A DNA stretch of 64,000 bases, taken from positions 3,489,501 through 3,553,500 of the forward strand of contig NC_060018.1 of assembly GCF_021134715.1 (NCBI RefSeq), written 5' to 3'. Each line of letters opens with the position of its first letter. Position 1 is the stretch's first letter. Shown piece by piece: positions 34,501-47,400 of this stretch. This DNA comes from Daphnia pulex (taxonomy: Eukaryota > Arthropoda > Branchiopoda > Diplostraca > Daphniidae). The notes under the pieces were generated by a model, which worked only from the letters and a program-made list of their open reading frames with translations, was not told the origin of the DNA and ran no database searches. A program made the translations under genes and the position numbers.

Positions 34501-37500
34501 TTTGTTTTCCATCCCCTCCATCTGGTCGTTGGCCAATTATCCGCTCCTCATCATGAAACTAACCGGATATCATCATCTCTCTCTCGGGATTCCCGATTTT
34601 TTCTTTTGCCTTTCGGTCGCCGTGATGAAAGAGATGTGACAACTAAGAGCAGCAATACCGTCCGTTATCCAGTCCCATTCTGATGATTCAGCCAGATAAA
34701 GTAGTATACTGTGTGGACGGGACAAATAAAAAAAAAAAAAAAGAAAAGAAAAAGGAGAAAGACCCGGCAGCCAGAGATAGGCCGATAGCAAACGAAGAGA
34801 AACACACAATACAGAGGGGCGCAGAACGCAGTAATAAGACGGGGGGTATAGAGGCGTTGTTGTTGTTTACTTGATCCAGCCAGACGATCGATGTGAGGAC
34901 TTGATTCTTCTCGTCCTAGAAATGTGTAAAAGAAAGAAAAAGAGAAAAGAATGAAAGAAAAAGGGGAGTAATAAATTTACAGGAAAAGAGCCTTAACATA
35001 TAAACACACATAGATATAGATATATACTACGTATATATATATAGGAACACTACGGATAAAAACAGGGTGTGGAGGGGGGGGGATGTAGTGGGAGTGTGGA
35101 AAAAAGAGTGTGCGTTGAATGAAGCTATCAATTCGAGGATCTCAGTCGCCGGCTGGTTAGCTTGGGCTAGGGCTGGGTCGCTGGATGGGAGAATTTGGCC
35201 GTCGTTGCCAGCAATTCCAAACGAGTGGCGGGTTGCGATTCATATCACCAAAGCACATATAAGACGCACGCAGACGCCGTTGCTGCGCATGTAAAAAGGT
35301 TCGGCCGGGATCCAGCTCTCTCGGCTGTCCCCCTCTCAGCCAAAATCCCCCGAAACGAAAGGAGATTACAAGAAATGGGGATGAAGCTGCGGGGGAAATA
35401 AAACGAAGAAATGCGACACGGATGGATAAAAAAGAGATACAGTTACGTCGGATAGATAGTTGGGGAATGTTGGTCTAATTGAAATAGAACTCTTAAGATT
35501 GTTTTCTGTTGACTTACCATGTCGAAGATTTGAGTCAAAGTGATGCTCAATTGGATGACAACTGGCGTCGAGGCGTTCTTGACTGGCCGGACATCACGCT
35601 CGTAGCCGCGCATCAAGTGCCTCAACAGCCGCTTCTCGTCGTTCTCACGACCCTCCACCTCCTCCGCCACCGACAAGGGTCCTCTAGAATAGCGCATCCC
35701 TATCCAAACAAAAATAGACCGACAAAAACAGGGACGTATGAGAAAAGGGGGTGAAATCAAATCATGACTGACAATAAAATCACCATTAATCAAGTAATTA
35801 CGTCACCGACTGGCATATAATAACACTCGTTTTTTTTTTTTTTTTAAGAATAGAAACAACGGGCGGACGAAAAGAGAGATGATGGACGCATGTTTGCTTC
35901 ATCGGCAAAGGCGAACGTAATGAAATTTTGTCGTATGTATAACCAAGGCGTCATCCATCATGGAGCTCTCCCTATCTCCTTTAGGATACCATATTGGTAT
36001 AATTTCATTACAAGTATCGGATTAATAGGAAGAAGAGCTGAGATTATATAATTTTTTTCGGGGTCCTCACAGGGACGCACTTTGCAATAGATGGGCCGTA
36101 AATAGAGTTATCGCGTTATACATATTTGCTCTTAATATATGTAAGCGGGAGGCGATTAATTTGCATTTACGCAACGACGCGAATACCAAAAGAAAAGGAA
36201 TTCCAGCCGACAGGATTGAAATCAGAGTTATTAGCTGGTCTCAAACACGTGACATGGAATGAGATAGCGCAAAGAAATCTGGAAATTATTATACGTCTAG
36301 CTCGAGTTGAATTCCTGATAGGATCGGCGGGGGATTTTTCTATTAGATTCAGCCCACGTCGTTTTATGTAAACCACCTACGCAGTAAAATAATTCTCAGG
36401 CAATATCTCCCGGGATATGCGTGATACCTAATGGCAAGAAGTGGTAAATCAGCGCGAGCTGCGCATCATCAATAAAATCTTCTATGGACTTTCTACATGT
36501 TATATCACGCTAGCAAATAGAGGTGCACGCAGCAATGCACTGCATGTATACATCACAAACAAAGGGGAAAAAAATGATGGATTTCAATAGACTGCCGGAA
36601 TAGATGGACCAATACCCTGCTGTCGTAGCGTCGTCCTTTTCTTTCTGCCGAGGACTTGGGGGGGGGGGACCAGTTCCGGCCGCTCATCCATGTCAAGACA
36701 GAGAGGAAGGGAGTATGCACTATGCGTCAGAGGTGATATGATGGCGCTCCGAAATTCTCCCTCCTTTGCCTGTTTTTTTGTTCGCCCAGCAACCATGGGG
36801 GTAAATATATGCTCAAAGAGGCGGAACGTAGACGAAATAAACTACACACACCCATGATCCGGTCGAATGCACCGAACAGGCGCTATAGGCTACACTCTTG
36901 TATAACGATCGAGCCTGCTTGCTCGAATCTCAAAAAGCGAAGGGGAACAATTCGCCTCCGCGAAATCCTAACATAAAAGCCGGCCTGCCACTCGGAAGAG
37001 GATCTTACATTCTTACATCGTCGTGATGCTAAAACGCGCGCACTTATAAAACTACTGCTTTGTTTTTTGGGGTTTTTTTTTTTATTTTTTTTTATTTTTT
37101 GGGGGGTCTGCGCTTCTCTTTCGCCATGTCACTCTTTGATGACCGGGGTCTATATTCGTGTCCACAAATGCATCAGTAGAGCCGAACCCAGCGCACCCCA
37201 AAAGCATACTAACGCCGCTCAGCTCAGCTCAGAGCTAGCGAAAAAATACGAATGCAAAAAGGAAACAAAAGAACGAACGTAGTTAACTTTCGTATCCCTT
37301 GCTCCTTCTACGGTATCGATTGCAATCAAGTGATTGGAGATGAAGGGTTCGTGGGGCTGTAGTTGGTATACATTCAGGTTTTTCTCGGGTGGCACGGACG
37401 ACTATCGCATTCGAAGCGATGGGTCGATTCTTTTTTTTTTTAACGCCATCGCTGCTCATGAAATATGCGTTCGGTGTCGAAACTGCATGCCGGTTGATGG

Positions 37501-40500
37501 GGTACCATACATGAGTTTCAGAGAACACTACTCCTACGCCCTATGATGACAGGAGGTTAGTTTGCACTAAAGGATATAGGGGCAAAAAGAGTGGGCGCAT
37601 TCCCTTCTTACTGGATTCTTATGATTCCGCCAAAACTTTTTTTTCCCCTTTCACTCTCATCCACCATTTGTCAAGTGCGCGGAATAACGACCGTACATTC
37701 AAAGACTGGTAGGAGGGTATAGAAATTCCCAACTGAAATTTTTTGAAAACAAAAGAAAAGATAAGACGAGGAAAAAGTCTGCGTCGTACTTTTATTTACG
37801 ACTCGAGTTAAAGATGCCCAAATCTCTTCGCTCTTCTTCACCCCGTCTTTGATGTCTGAGTTTCTCTTCCGTTCCGCTTGTTTTATTTGTTTACTTTTCT
37901 TTTTGTTGTCTGCCTTTCTTAACAGTTTTCCATAGCATATCTATCCGCGTGCTTATCACGACCATTTCCATTCGTCAACAGCTATTTATGAACGTGATTG
38001 TCGCGACTCGATTGGGTCATATCTCGTGGAATCTCTTCACATGTCAAATCTCTTAAGACACGCCATCTTTCAAAACTGGAAACTTCGTCTGCTACTTCCT
38101 GCTTCCCGCTCGACATCGCTCTGCGGGAAAAAAAACCCGTTGAGCGAAATGTAATAGGGTTCGAGGGAGTGCTTGGCTCTAATTTAGGGAGTCTCCAATA
38201 TCCGCCAGGGGTCCCGTTCCGCCAGTTTGCGAGTCTCGCGAGAGACACTTGATACGCCGTTGAAACTAAAGACATTGAAAAAGGACAAGTTACGAAGATG
38301 AAGGAAATGAATCGACGTCTGTATTCGCGGTGTATCAAAGAAACTTCCGGGCGACGACCGCCCTTCCACATCAATGACTCCCTTTTAAGAAAGTCGCTCG
38401 GCTTATTGACATCTGACATTTTCGACCCTGTACAACTTTGATCGAGTAAAGAATCTAACAAACTCTACGACTCCACTCATTCGCTGGCTTTGTCAACAGT
38501 CCCCTAAGATTTACGACAACCTCACACAGATAATTTTTGGCGTACGCGTGTAACACTCTGTGCCTGAGAGAACTTCGGAGAAAAGCAATTTTCAAGTTCT
38601 CCCAATGATTCAATTTCAGGTTTTTTTTTTTTTAAAGGGAAAAAAAAATTGGGGAAAAGATGAGGAAGAAACCGATCAGATATAATGTTCCCGTTGCCCA
38701 AGGATCCGTGAGACGACTTTTGATTGAATAGTTCAGGGGAACAATTTCTATAAGGGGATTCAATCTCAGGGAGGAGGACGAAATCCAAGCAACTGTGTCC
38801 GATTTACAATTCGCCACTTGAAGCTCTGCGTCGATATCTATAAATAAGGTAAAGAAAATGTCTTGGCCAGCAGGGCATTGCGTACGGAGCCTACAGTCAT
38901 AGTATCAATTCGAAAACCGCCCTACTATTACAGTCTCCTGCAATCTTGTCCGTCGCCCATCACCGGAAATGAGAGTATTATACAAAGCGATTCGGCCCCG
39001 GTCGTTTAGTCCGCTTCTCGGTTCCGTTCTGCAAACTCCATCGATACCCTTTTTTATTTTAGTTTTTTAGAGGTAGAAGAAGAAGAGTCGTGAAACACAT
39101 GGATGAAGAGTAGTGCTGTGTCGCTCATGGCTCGACTCCACTGTCGACACAGCACTCGACCAACAGCTGAGTGTGTCAGGTATTACATCATATCGCCTTA
39201 TAACAAACACCCACTGTCCAAGGGGGAGTCCACACAAATATCATTTCCTTTTTGCCATCAATATTCTTCTCACAGGAAAGTATAGCTCTTATTCTCTTTA
39301 TTTATTTCCACGTCAATGTCGACCAAGACTCACACAGACGGTCCACATCTACTCTAATGCGGAGTGAATTCCAGTCGCTTCGACGTCTGCGCCTCTGCGG
39401 AGCACACTATATTTTGTGAACCAACTTCACGTTTTCTGTGATTCGTTTACGACCAGGGAATGAACAATAAGAGGGGAAAAAAAAACAACAAAATGACACG
39501 GGAACAAGAAAAGCTGCGTGGAATTTGACAATCGACCGACAAGGACCAATTGTCATCGTATTCCTCTGGCGAATACACAATTGTTTCGTCAGATTCTCGG
39601 TAAAATCAAGGTTTCTGAAAATGCCACACATTTTTTTCTCTCTCTTTTCCTTCGTTAAAACGAAATACCACTGCGAGGGGACTTGATAACAATCCGATTT
39701 GTGTATGTTGTTTGACTTGAATTTGATGAACTTCAAATATTGGTTGTGTTCTTCAATTGATTTATTTGTAGTTGGATGAAAGGGCACCGTCACCCGACTA
39801 TTTTTCTTTCCTTTTTTTTTATTTGCCTCGACATCAACGAGTCTCTGTGCGTCACTGACGCCCGACACAAGGGGAGAGCTTTGATTTCCTCAATATAGGA
39901 AATGCCACATGGCTTGAACGCTTCATGGCGCAGTACGTTAAAATATAAATAAGAAAGCATCGTGTACTGCTACGAGTACCTTTACAAATTAGACTCGACC
40001 AACTTTGCCAACCATTTTTTAGTAACAGGATAACAGGAAAGTTGATACCAAATGTAGCAGACGTGTAACGATCAAGGCCGGTCGTGGATTATCAGCATAC
40101 AGCAATGTAGGCCTGCCCCATAGTGTAGAGGCAGGCGACGACATCACAGAAGCTGACACGAGGATAAATAAAGTAAAGGAATATAGCGACAGGAGAAAAT
40201 GTGAGGGAATGAAATATCTAGCAGCGTAGGAGGCGGCAAAATGATATCAGCAGTATTTATACATTTCAGCGTAAGGAAGAATCATCTTTGCCCCTAGAGT
40301 ATCATCAGACTTAGAACGCAACACGGGAGTTACTACACCACGTCTGAAAATCCCGGTCCCTCCTCCACACTTTCCTACTATCTCCATCGTGTTTCTTCCC
40401 TCCTCCAGGAAGGTCTCAATCCAATCTTCTTTTTCTCGTTTCTTATTTTCTCTGGTTGCTGAACTGTTACTTTTTGCCTCCCTTCTGCCTTTTTTTCTTC

Positions 40501-40990
40501 TCCCCCCTCTCTATGCTACACGAAGTGTATGCGTATAAGAGTATAGTGCCGTATATCTCATTTTGGCTATTTCTTTATCTTTGCTTGCTTTCTCTCCACC
40601 CGTTCTCTACTCTCATCTCGGGCATAACGTTCAGAGAATAGAGACGAGTTTTTAAAAATGCAAACGAAAAGGGAAAAGGCCATGATCAACATGTCTTATT
40701 CACAACGGTTGGAGGGGAGCAAACAAACAAAACCCACAGCAAACAAAAAAAAAACGGGAACAAACACAAAGCAAAGAGAGAAGAAAAAGGGGAAATCTGA
40801 AAATCCTATTTCGCTATAGCAACGGACTATACACTAGGCTGCCTGGTAAGATATTAGCACCAGAAATTGAATCGCGGGTCTCACCATTTGTTTCCACGTA
40901 GCAAGTGGCGACCATCCGCAACATCCAGAGCACGAGCAAAGGAGAGAGGCCAGGAGTGGCTGATGAGGTCGCCGACAGTCGTAGATGCAT
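28506..40990 (-). CDS. Nicotinic acetylcholine receptor alpha-type subunit, divergent (653 aa)
   Basis: Cys-loop, acetylcholine-gated cation-channel subunit of the neuronal membrane. Nine coding exons (minus): 40990-40885, 35699-35518, 34915-34871, 33928-33819, 33331-33151, 33049-32695, 31229-31112, 30876-30432, 28925-28506; 1962 bases, phases consistent. A hydrophobic N-terminus ([17 protein letters not shown]) is a signal peptide. The ligand-binding part includes [18 protein letters not shown] and [13 protein letters not shown]. The Cys-loop is [15 protein letters not shown] (Cys181-Cys195). Vicinal Cys245-Cys246 (YSCCPEPF) mark an alpha subunit. M1 lies near residues 263-287. M2 follows SGEK, whose Glu is expected for cation selectivity. 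M3 is near 323-347 and M4 near 625-646. The M3-M4 loop is about 270 aa, with Ala-rich and Ser-rich stretches. The 45-base third exon is typical of this family. It looks closer to the alpha-7/alpha-9/10 side than to insect alpha-1 to alpha-4, but the exact subtype is unresolved. Confidence 0.94.
35700..40884 (-). other. First intron of the nicotinic receptor gene (5.2 kb)
   Basis: Donor G|GTGAGA at 40,884 and acceptor TTGGATAG before 35,699. The interior has poly-T and poly-G tracts (11 G at 36,658-36,668) and a short CTCAG repeat near 37,217. I see no exon with both splice sites and a fitting frame. Frames such as 39,407-39,868 lack family features. Confidence 0.6.
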
Positions 40991-43942
40991 TTCGATTTCG
41001 GGAGAAATGAAGGAGATGATGAAAACAATCGATTCGGAGCAACAGCAGCAGCAAGAACCAAAGAAAAAACCGAGCGATGCGCGTATAAGTCTATAGTCTA
41101 TACAAAATCGAATATTCGATCATTCACAGGGTTGATGGGCGTTGATGACGACGCACTTGTAGCGACATTCAATTAGCTACGACAAGGATTTCGAATTTTT
41201 AAAAGGTAACGGAAACTTTAATTCTATCTAGCGCGCACGACGCGCGCTCCACTCACGCATCCGCTGTCAACGCCATTTACTTGAAAGGATATTACTTGAC
41301 TGGATATCGTTTTCTTTTGTTTACAAAAAGTTGAGCGATATGTCTAGCCGGCTTTTTAATTTAGCGATAAAGACAAAACAGGCTACACTGGCGAATGATA
41401 AAGATTGGCGTTTGTTCAACTTTTTCTTCCTCATTCACCTTGACTAGCTACTAGCTTCACTCCCTACCAGACAGAGTCTGAAGCCAGTTGCTCGTTTGTC
41501 GCTTGATGAAAATATTGGAGGGGGGCGCACGCGTGCTGATCTCGAAGGCCGGGCGGCCATCAACTCTCGAAAAATGTGCATCGCCCTTATTCCGCGTGAG
41601 TTCATCTATCCGCAAGAGGAGGAGGAGGGATATATTCCAAACTATGATAAGACTTAAACAACTTAAACATAAAACGGTATTCTTTTTGCGATTTTCGTTG
41701 TGTGATTCTCGAATGTTGCTTCTTCGTTTTGTTTTTGTGTGTGTGTGTTTTTTTTTCTTTCAATAACTGACTGGATACGTGACGATTACCGCTGACAATA
41801 AGCACAATCAAGATTGAAAGAGAAAAGGAAACGTGTCGATAACAAGGATACTGTTTAAATGTCGGGAACGTGACACGATATGAGCCAACGGCGCGCGGTA
41901 ACAACTAGCACCACGCATCGGTTCCAAAAAGAAGAGAACGTGTTAATTTTCATTATTTATTTTTCTCGCATCGAGAAATTTATTTGAAGACTTGGATGCT
42001 GAATGCTCCTGCTGCTGACAGGAAATCAACGAGTTGCTCGTGGAAAAACCGTAGTCGGACATTCAGAAAAGCGGAACGATGAATTTGGCAAGAAAATGAA
42101 TAAATGCGAAACGCGCTGCAGACGTGCAACTTGCAACGGATTGGGATAGCGTAATGCAATGAATGACTTCCGACTGCACGGGACCGCGAAGGCGGCCGAG
42201 TGTGTCCTGCCATTAGGTGTATTCATTTTTTATGGCCAGCACGTACCATTCATGTAATAAACTGTACGTAGCATTAAATTCCGTAGAATAGAACTCAGAC
42301 TAAATCGAATAGTAGTCCTCAGATATAGAAGCTGAGATGATGCCCTCTTTGTGCACACAGGAAACTTATAACCACTCACTCTTTCTCGCTCTTTTCTCAT
42401 ATGTGACTATGTATATACTACACACTATGATGGGTAAACAGATGGAGGAGGATAGTGTACACCCTGCAATAGACGTAGCTACTCAGTCACAGATATTCTT
42501 TTCTCGCTTTTGTGCCGTTTTGTCTTCCGTTGTCGCTGATCCGGAAATGAGAGAGAGAGAGCTGCCAATGGCGGGAATTGTGAATTGGTTTGCGCACTGA
42601 AGGAACTCAAGGACAACCTAGCGCTACCGTTTTTTGCCATATCTTCTTCCTCTTTGCTTTATTTCTTCGTTTCTTTTTCACGCATATCCTGGCATATTAG
42701 TGTACGTTACACATGCATAAAAGAATCCGTTGACTTCCGATATACAAACACAGAGACACCGCATTCTGCATGGCTAAAAAGACGAGTTGAAATTTCGCCG
42801 AAGCAACTCTTCACGCATCGCAGAGAATCGCTTGGCTATTCGTCGCACGCTTTACCAAAAAGCCCTCTTCTTCCTCTTTTGACAGAGCGTCTTCGTTCAA
42901 CCTTTTTTTTCAACCTTCTTTTTTATGGGGGGGGGGACACAAACATGAAGATATGAAGCCGGCATCAAAGGGAGCGAGATGAATCAAACCCATCTTTGAC
43001 TACAGTTGACTCATCTCTCTCCCAGCTATTGTCTTTGGCATTAGCTTATTGCTACTATCTATTATTTGAAATCAGTCGAATTCGAACTGGTCTCACTTAA
43101 TGTCACTTCCGTATTCGACACTTTCGACCGGTAGGAAATTGTAACCAATCTCTCCGCGAAGTCTCGACATGCGGATCAAAAACGATACAGATGGGATGGA
43201 ATCACGTTAGTTCGACTCTTAATTAAAGTATTCCGCTAGAATGATTTGAAAACGACCATTTTGAGTAGTTATCTATCTTTTTAAGGTTTCTGGGTACTCT
43301 CCTAACGATCTTAGACTACAGTGGGAATATGATTCAAAGTAGTTGCAAGCAAGCCGACACAAGCTGGACTTTGTGAAGAGTACGAAAAGTACATAAACTC
43401 AAGAGTTCATCAAATCAAGTTTTTAATAAAAAAATATCAATTACCGAAAAAAAAATAATTCGTCAAAAAAACAATTTTTCGAATAACCAATTTCAAATAC
43501 CGAGTTATTCATTTATTTGCTATGCTCTGTATGGGTCACGCAATATAAATGAAACTATGGGCCAGAAAAAGGAATGGAATTGTAGACGTGCATATTCAAA
43601 ATAATCCACGAGACTTCTTTAGAGTTGCGTTTCATGTGGGCGCCGGCGCCATTGATTCGCATGTAAAACATTTCAACTATTTAGATATCATTTATATGTA
43701 TGTCTTTGAGGCATTTCCTTCATGAACAAGATTGAGGTTTAGCGACCCGTGTAGCGGCAATAAGCAAACCGCCGGTGGAGAATGCGCTTGATATGTCGAT
43801 CGCTCATATATGTCGTTGACAGATGTTGCAAAATGGGGTTACAAGAGAACGAAAAAATAAAAAGACAAATAAAAAAAAAAAAAAGGGAAACCGCAGTAAT
43901 GGTATAGAAAATCAAGGCTGGCTCGTTTTTTTTCTATTAACA
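40991..43942. other. Receptor 5' leader/promoter and spacer
   Basis: About 3 kb upstream of the receptor start codon. It probably includes its 5' UTR and promoter, but no clear TATA/initiator pair was found. Poly-G (10 G) lies at 42,927-42,936. No other gene is supported. Confidence 0.4.
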
Positions 43943-44158
43943 TTATTTTTTTGATTTTCGTTTGGGTCTTATCGGACATCCGGAGCGGACGTTTGGGGTT
44001 GCGGGGCGGAAGATTTGAGCCAATTCCAGACGGCAGTAATCTTCAACTCTGCTTTTGTAATTAGATATCATTTGACCGCAATCAACATCCGGCACCTGCT
44101 GTACCCTTACAGCATCGCTGTCTAGGTCTTGCGGGTGTGGAATTGGGGAACGTTTCAT
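43943..44158 (-). CDS. Hypothetical 71-aa basic protein
   Basis: An ATG-started single-exon frame, MKRSPIPHPQDLDSDAVRVQ.., ending RPKRKSKK. It is higher in GC than its flanks and has an acceptable start context (CAGAATGAA). It lies head-to-head with the transglutaminase gene about 290 bases away. I recognise no family, signal peptide or membrane segment. It could equally be a chance frame. Confidence 0.28.
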   Translation of the reverse strand: MKRSPIPHPQDLDSDAVRVQQVPDVDCGQMISNYKSRVEDYCRLELAQIFRPATPNVRSGCPIRPKRKSKK

Positions 44159-44444
44159 TCTGATTCATTTCTGGAGAGATAAATTTAGTACAGCCATTAT
44201 TTCTTGAGTTCTTTAGTTCGTCTCCGACGGAGCTTTGATGCATAGCATCAGTGACCAGCCGTTCTATTCAGAGTCTTAAAGCCAATGACAAGTGCAGCCG
44301 GGAGCAGTAGCCGCGTTGGTCCTTTAATTCAAAGCTCTTTCTAGTCAGTCATTTCTCACGATAAAACATCAAACGACCATTAGCTTTCAGCTACTCGTTA
44401 CTGCAGTCGATATATTTTCATAGAAGAGAAAGGCCCGCACGAAA

Positions 44445-47400
44445 ATGGAGTTTCTTCGGGAGTTGGATGGATTTTTCCGGCGAATTCAAATAGATGTCGA
44501 AACGCGACGACGGGAGGATCGCTCTTTGAACGTCTTCAACGGTAATTTTAGGATTGTTCCCCTCGAAGAAAGTAATAATACCCTACCATTGATGTTTTCA
44601 CGTTTGTTTTTTTTTCAGTTTCGTCGGTACCGAAACCGAGTAAAAGTATCCTTGCCGTAGACAAAGTCTACTTTTATGCCAAAAACAACGCCACTGAGCA
44701 TCGAACAATCCGTTACGAGCTGGTACACCGACAGCCCGAGACGGCCATCTTGCGTCGTGGCCAGCCATTCACCTTCATCATCCGCTTCGCCGACGGCAAG
44801 TCTTTCAACCCCGGCAAAGATATTCTCCGGCTCAACTTCGACTTGGGTGAGTCTCTCCCTATACAGTTTCCGTAGTAGCACATACAACTCTTGGATTAGA
44901 TGGATAGATTGTCATAGTTCTATCTCCCTTTCTTTCTCTCTCGTGGTGAGAACGAAGCGACTGATCGATTCTTTACATCACCCTTCTCTTAGGTCCAAAC
45001 CCTAGCATCATCAAACACACGCAGGGAATCCTCAACGTCCGAGGTGACGAAGAAGAATTGACTAAAGAAAATGACCAGTGGGACGTTCGCGTAGTGGGGA
45101 AAGATGCCGACACCATCACTCTGCAGGTCAGCCGAACATTTTCTTGATAGCGAATTAAATGGGACAGAAAATTATTCAAAAAATGGGTTTGATTCCGCCG
45201 GAACAACGACAGGTTCAAATTCCAGTGGACGTACCCATCGGCATATGGAAATTGAAGATCTTCACGGGAGAGACGAGCGAACCGGCTGGAAGATTGCGAC
45301 TTTACGACTGCCCTAACGATATCTACATCCTATTCAATCCTTGGTGTGAAGGTCTGTACAGCTGTCGATAAGGGTCGACTTCTTCTTCTTCTTCTTTTCG
45401 TTAACGACTCGAGCAAGTAAACTTTCTCGCTTTTGAACGGAAGCGCTGACTCGTCAATGGCTCACTCGATATATATGCTCCGCTATCTCAACTTTGCGCT
45501 CGCCAATTGGTGGCGCGGCAATCCGCGCATGGGGCACTCTACCGTGACCCATATACTCGCCTAAATCAAACAACACACGGCCACTGACTAAAGTTTCTTC
45601 TTTGACTTTATTGTATGTGTACAAATCTCGACTTATGTTTGCCTGCGACACTGCTGCTGCTGGTTATCTACTGCACCGCCCTTCAGAGGACAGCGTTTAC
45701 ATGGAGAGGGAGGAGCACGACGGGAAAAAGGCGAACAATCTGCAAGACGAATACGTCTTAGCTGACGTCGGCAAGATTTGGATGGGCGCTTACGGTTCGG
45801 CCAGGGGACGTGAGTGGGTCTATGGCCAATACGACGACGCAACTCTGCCCGTATGCATGTATTTGCTGGAAGGATGCGGAATACCTCATTTCGAACGAGC
45901 TAATCCCGTCGTCGTTTCACGCGCCCTCACTAAAATGGTTAGTTGGTATTATCTGCTATCGGCCAAACTTTTTAGATGGCCACCAGTTTCATGTAGATAA
46001 TAAGGATCGATCTAAAACAAAAACAAAAACATCACGGCCATATATATAAAAGCGCATCGCGTTCAAGCGAAAAGGATGTTCGAAAAAAATCGATGACCTA
46101 GTCCGACTGACCTGCTGCTGGTTGGTTAGTTGTCGGACTAGGCAAGTCAAAAGAAAGAGGGGAGAAAATTGGAAAGAGTCCATCAAATAACCCATGTCTC
46201 CCAATCATCACAGGTCAATCAAGCGGACGGTGACAACGGGATCTTGGTTGGCCGTTGGGACGGAAAATATGATGACGGCACTGCTCCATCTGCTTGGACT
46301 GGTAGTGTGAAAATCATCGAGGATTACCTCGCGACCAAAACGCCTGTCAAATACGGGCAATGCTGGGTCTTTGCGGGAGTCCTAACGACAGGTAAATACG
46401 ATATTTACGTTCAAAACGAAATTTGAAACGAATTTTAACGATAGAAAACCCTAGATCCTGCCAAGATCGATACTAGAAATAAATATCATATGATAGTTTC
46501 CTTCATTTGAAAAAGATCTAGGGTTATTAGGACTGCTTTGATATTGATAGGAATTTAAAATGTACACATTAAAGATGAAAGTAAAAACTTTAACGCAAAG
46601 TCAAACGAAATTCGAAACTAATTTTAACCAATAATAAAGCAGAGATCGATATTAAAAATGAAGGTTACACGGTATTTTTCTCTTCATTTCGAATAAATCT
46701 AGGATTACTGATACTGCTTTGGTATTGATAGAAAGCAAAATGTACAAATTAAAAAGAAAACAACAAATAAAACGCACAAAAAAACAACAACAAATACAAA
46801 CTGGGATTACGCGGCTTGATATGAAACGAGAGAAAGCAAAAGACCGGAGATTGAAATGAAGATGAAAACAAACTTGAATACTAGTGAAAGAGAGCACGAC
46901 GAATGTTGATTGCTAGTCCACTTTTGATGAGAAATGTAGGGCATGTTGAGGAAATCAACTGCAAAGCAAAAGAAAAAGATGAAGCCCAGTCAGTCGGCTT
47001 AGAATCCCCCCATTTAAATGAGAAACGGCGATATGAAAGTGTGCTAGAAAACAGGAAAAGGGGAATCTCTTTCCTATTTCTCTATATATGTCCTTATAAG
47101 TCCTTGCGACCTACGCCTCCACATTCTAAAAAAGAGCGGAGCTTCAATTGAAAACGAGAATTCAAATCAAAAATATTTTTTTTTGTGGGTTTCACTAAAA
47201 ATAGTTTGCCGTGCTCTGGGTATACCGGCCCGACCGGTTTCCAATCTCGTCTCAGCTCACGACACAAACGGAACATTCACGATTGATCGCTTCTTCGATG
47301 CTAAAGGCAACGCTCTCGAGAGCGACCCTTTCAATCCTGGCGGAGAAACAGATTCCATTTGGAATTTTCACGTATGGGTAGAGGCGTGGATGGCTCGAGC

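Noticed and set aside
34048..34536. 162-codon minus-strand frame in a nicotinic receptor intron
   Set aside because: Not needed for the receptor model, whose exon phases join without it; no recognisable features and compositionally non-coding.
39407..39868. 153-codon minus-strand frame in the first receptor intron
   Set aside because: Poly-Lys and low-complexity content, no splice sites and no family resemblance.
45151..45167. Transglutaminase exon 4 starting at the first acceptor (AG at 45,149-45,150)
   Set aside because: An in-frame TAA follows at 45,156-45,158; the acceptor GGGACAG ending at 45,167 gives the right phase and homology.
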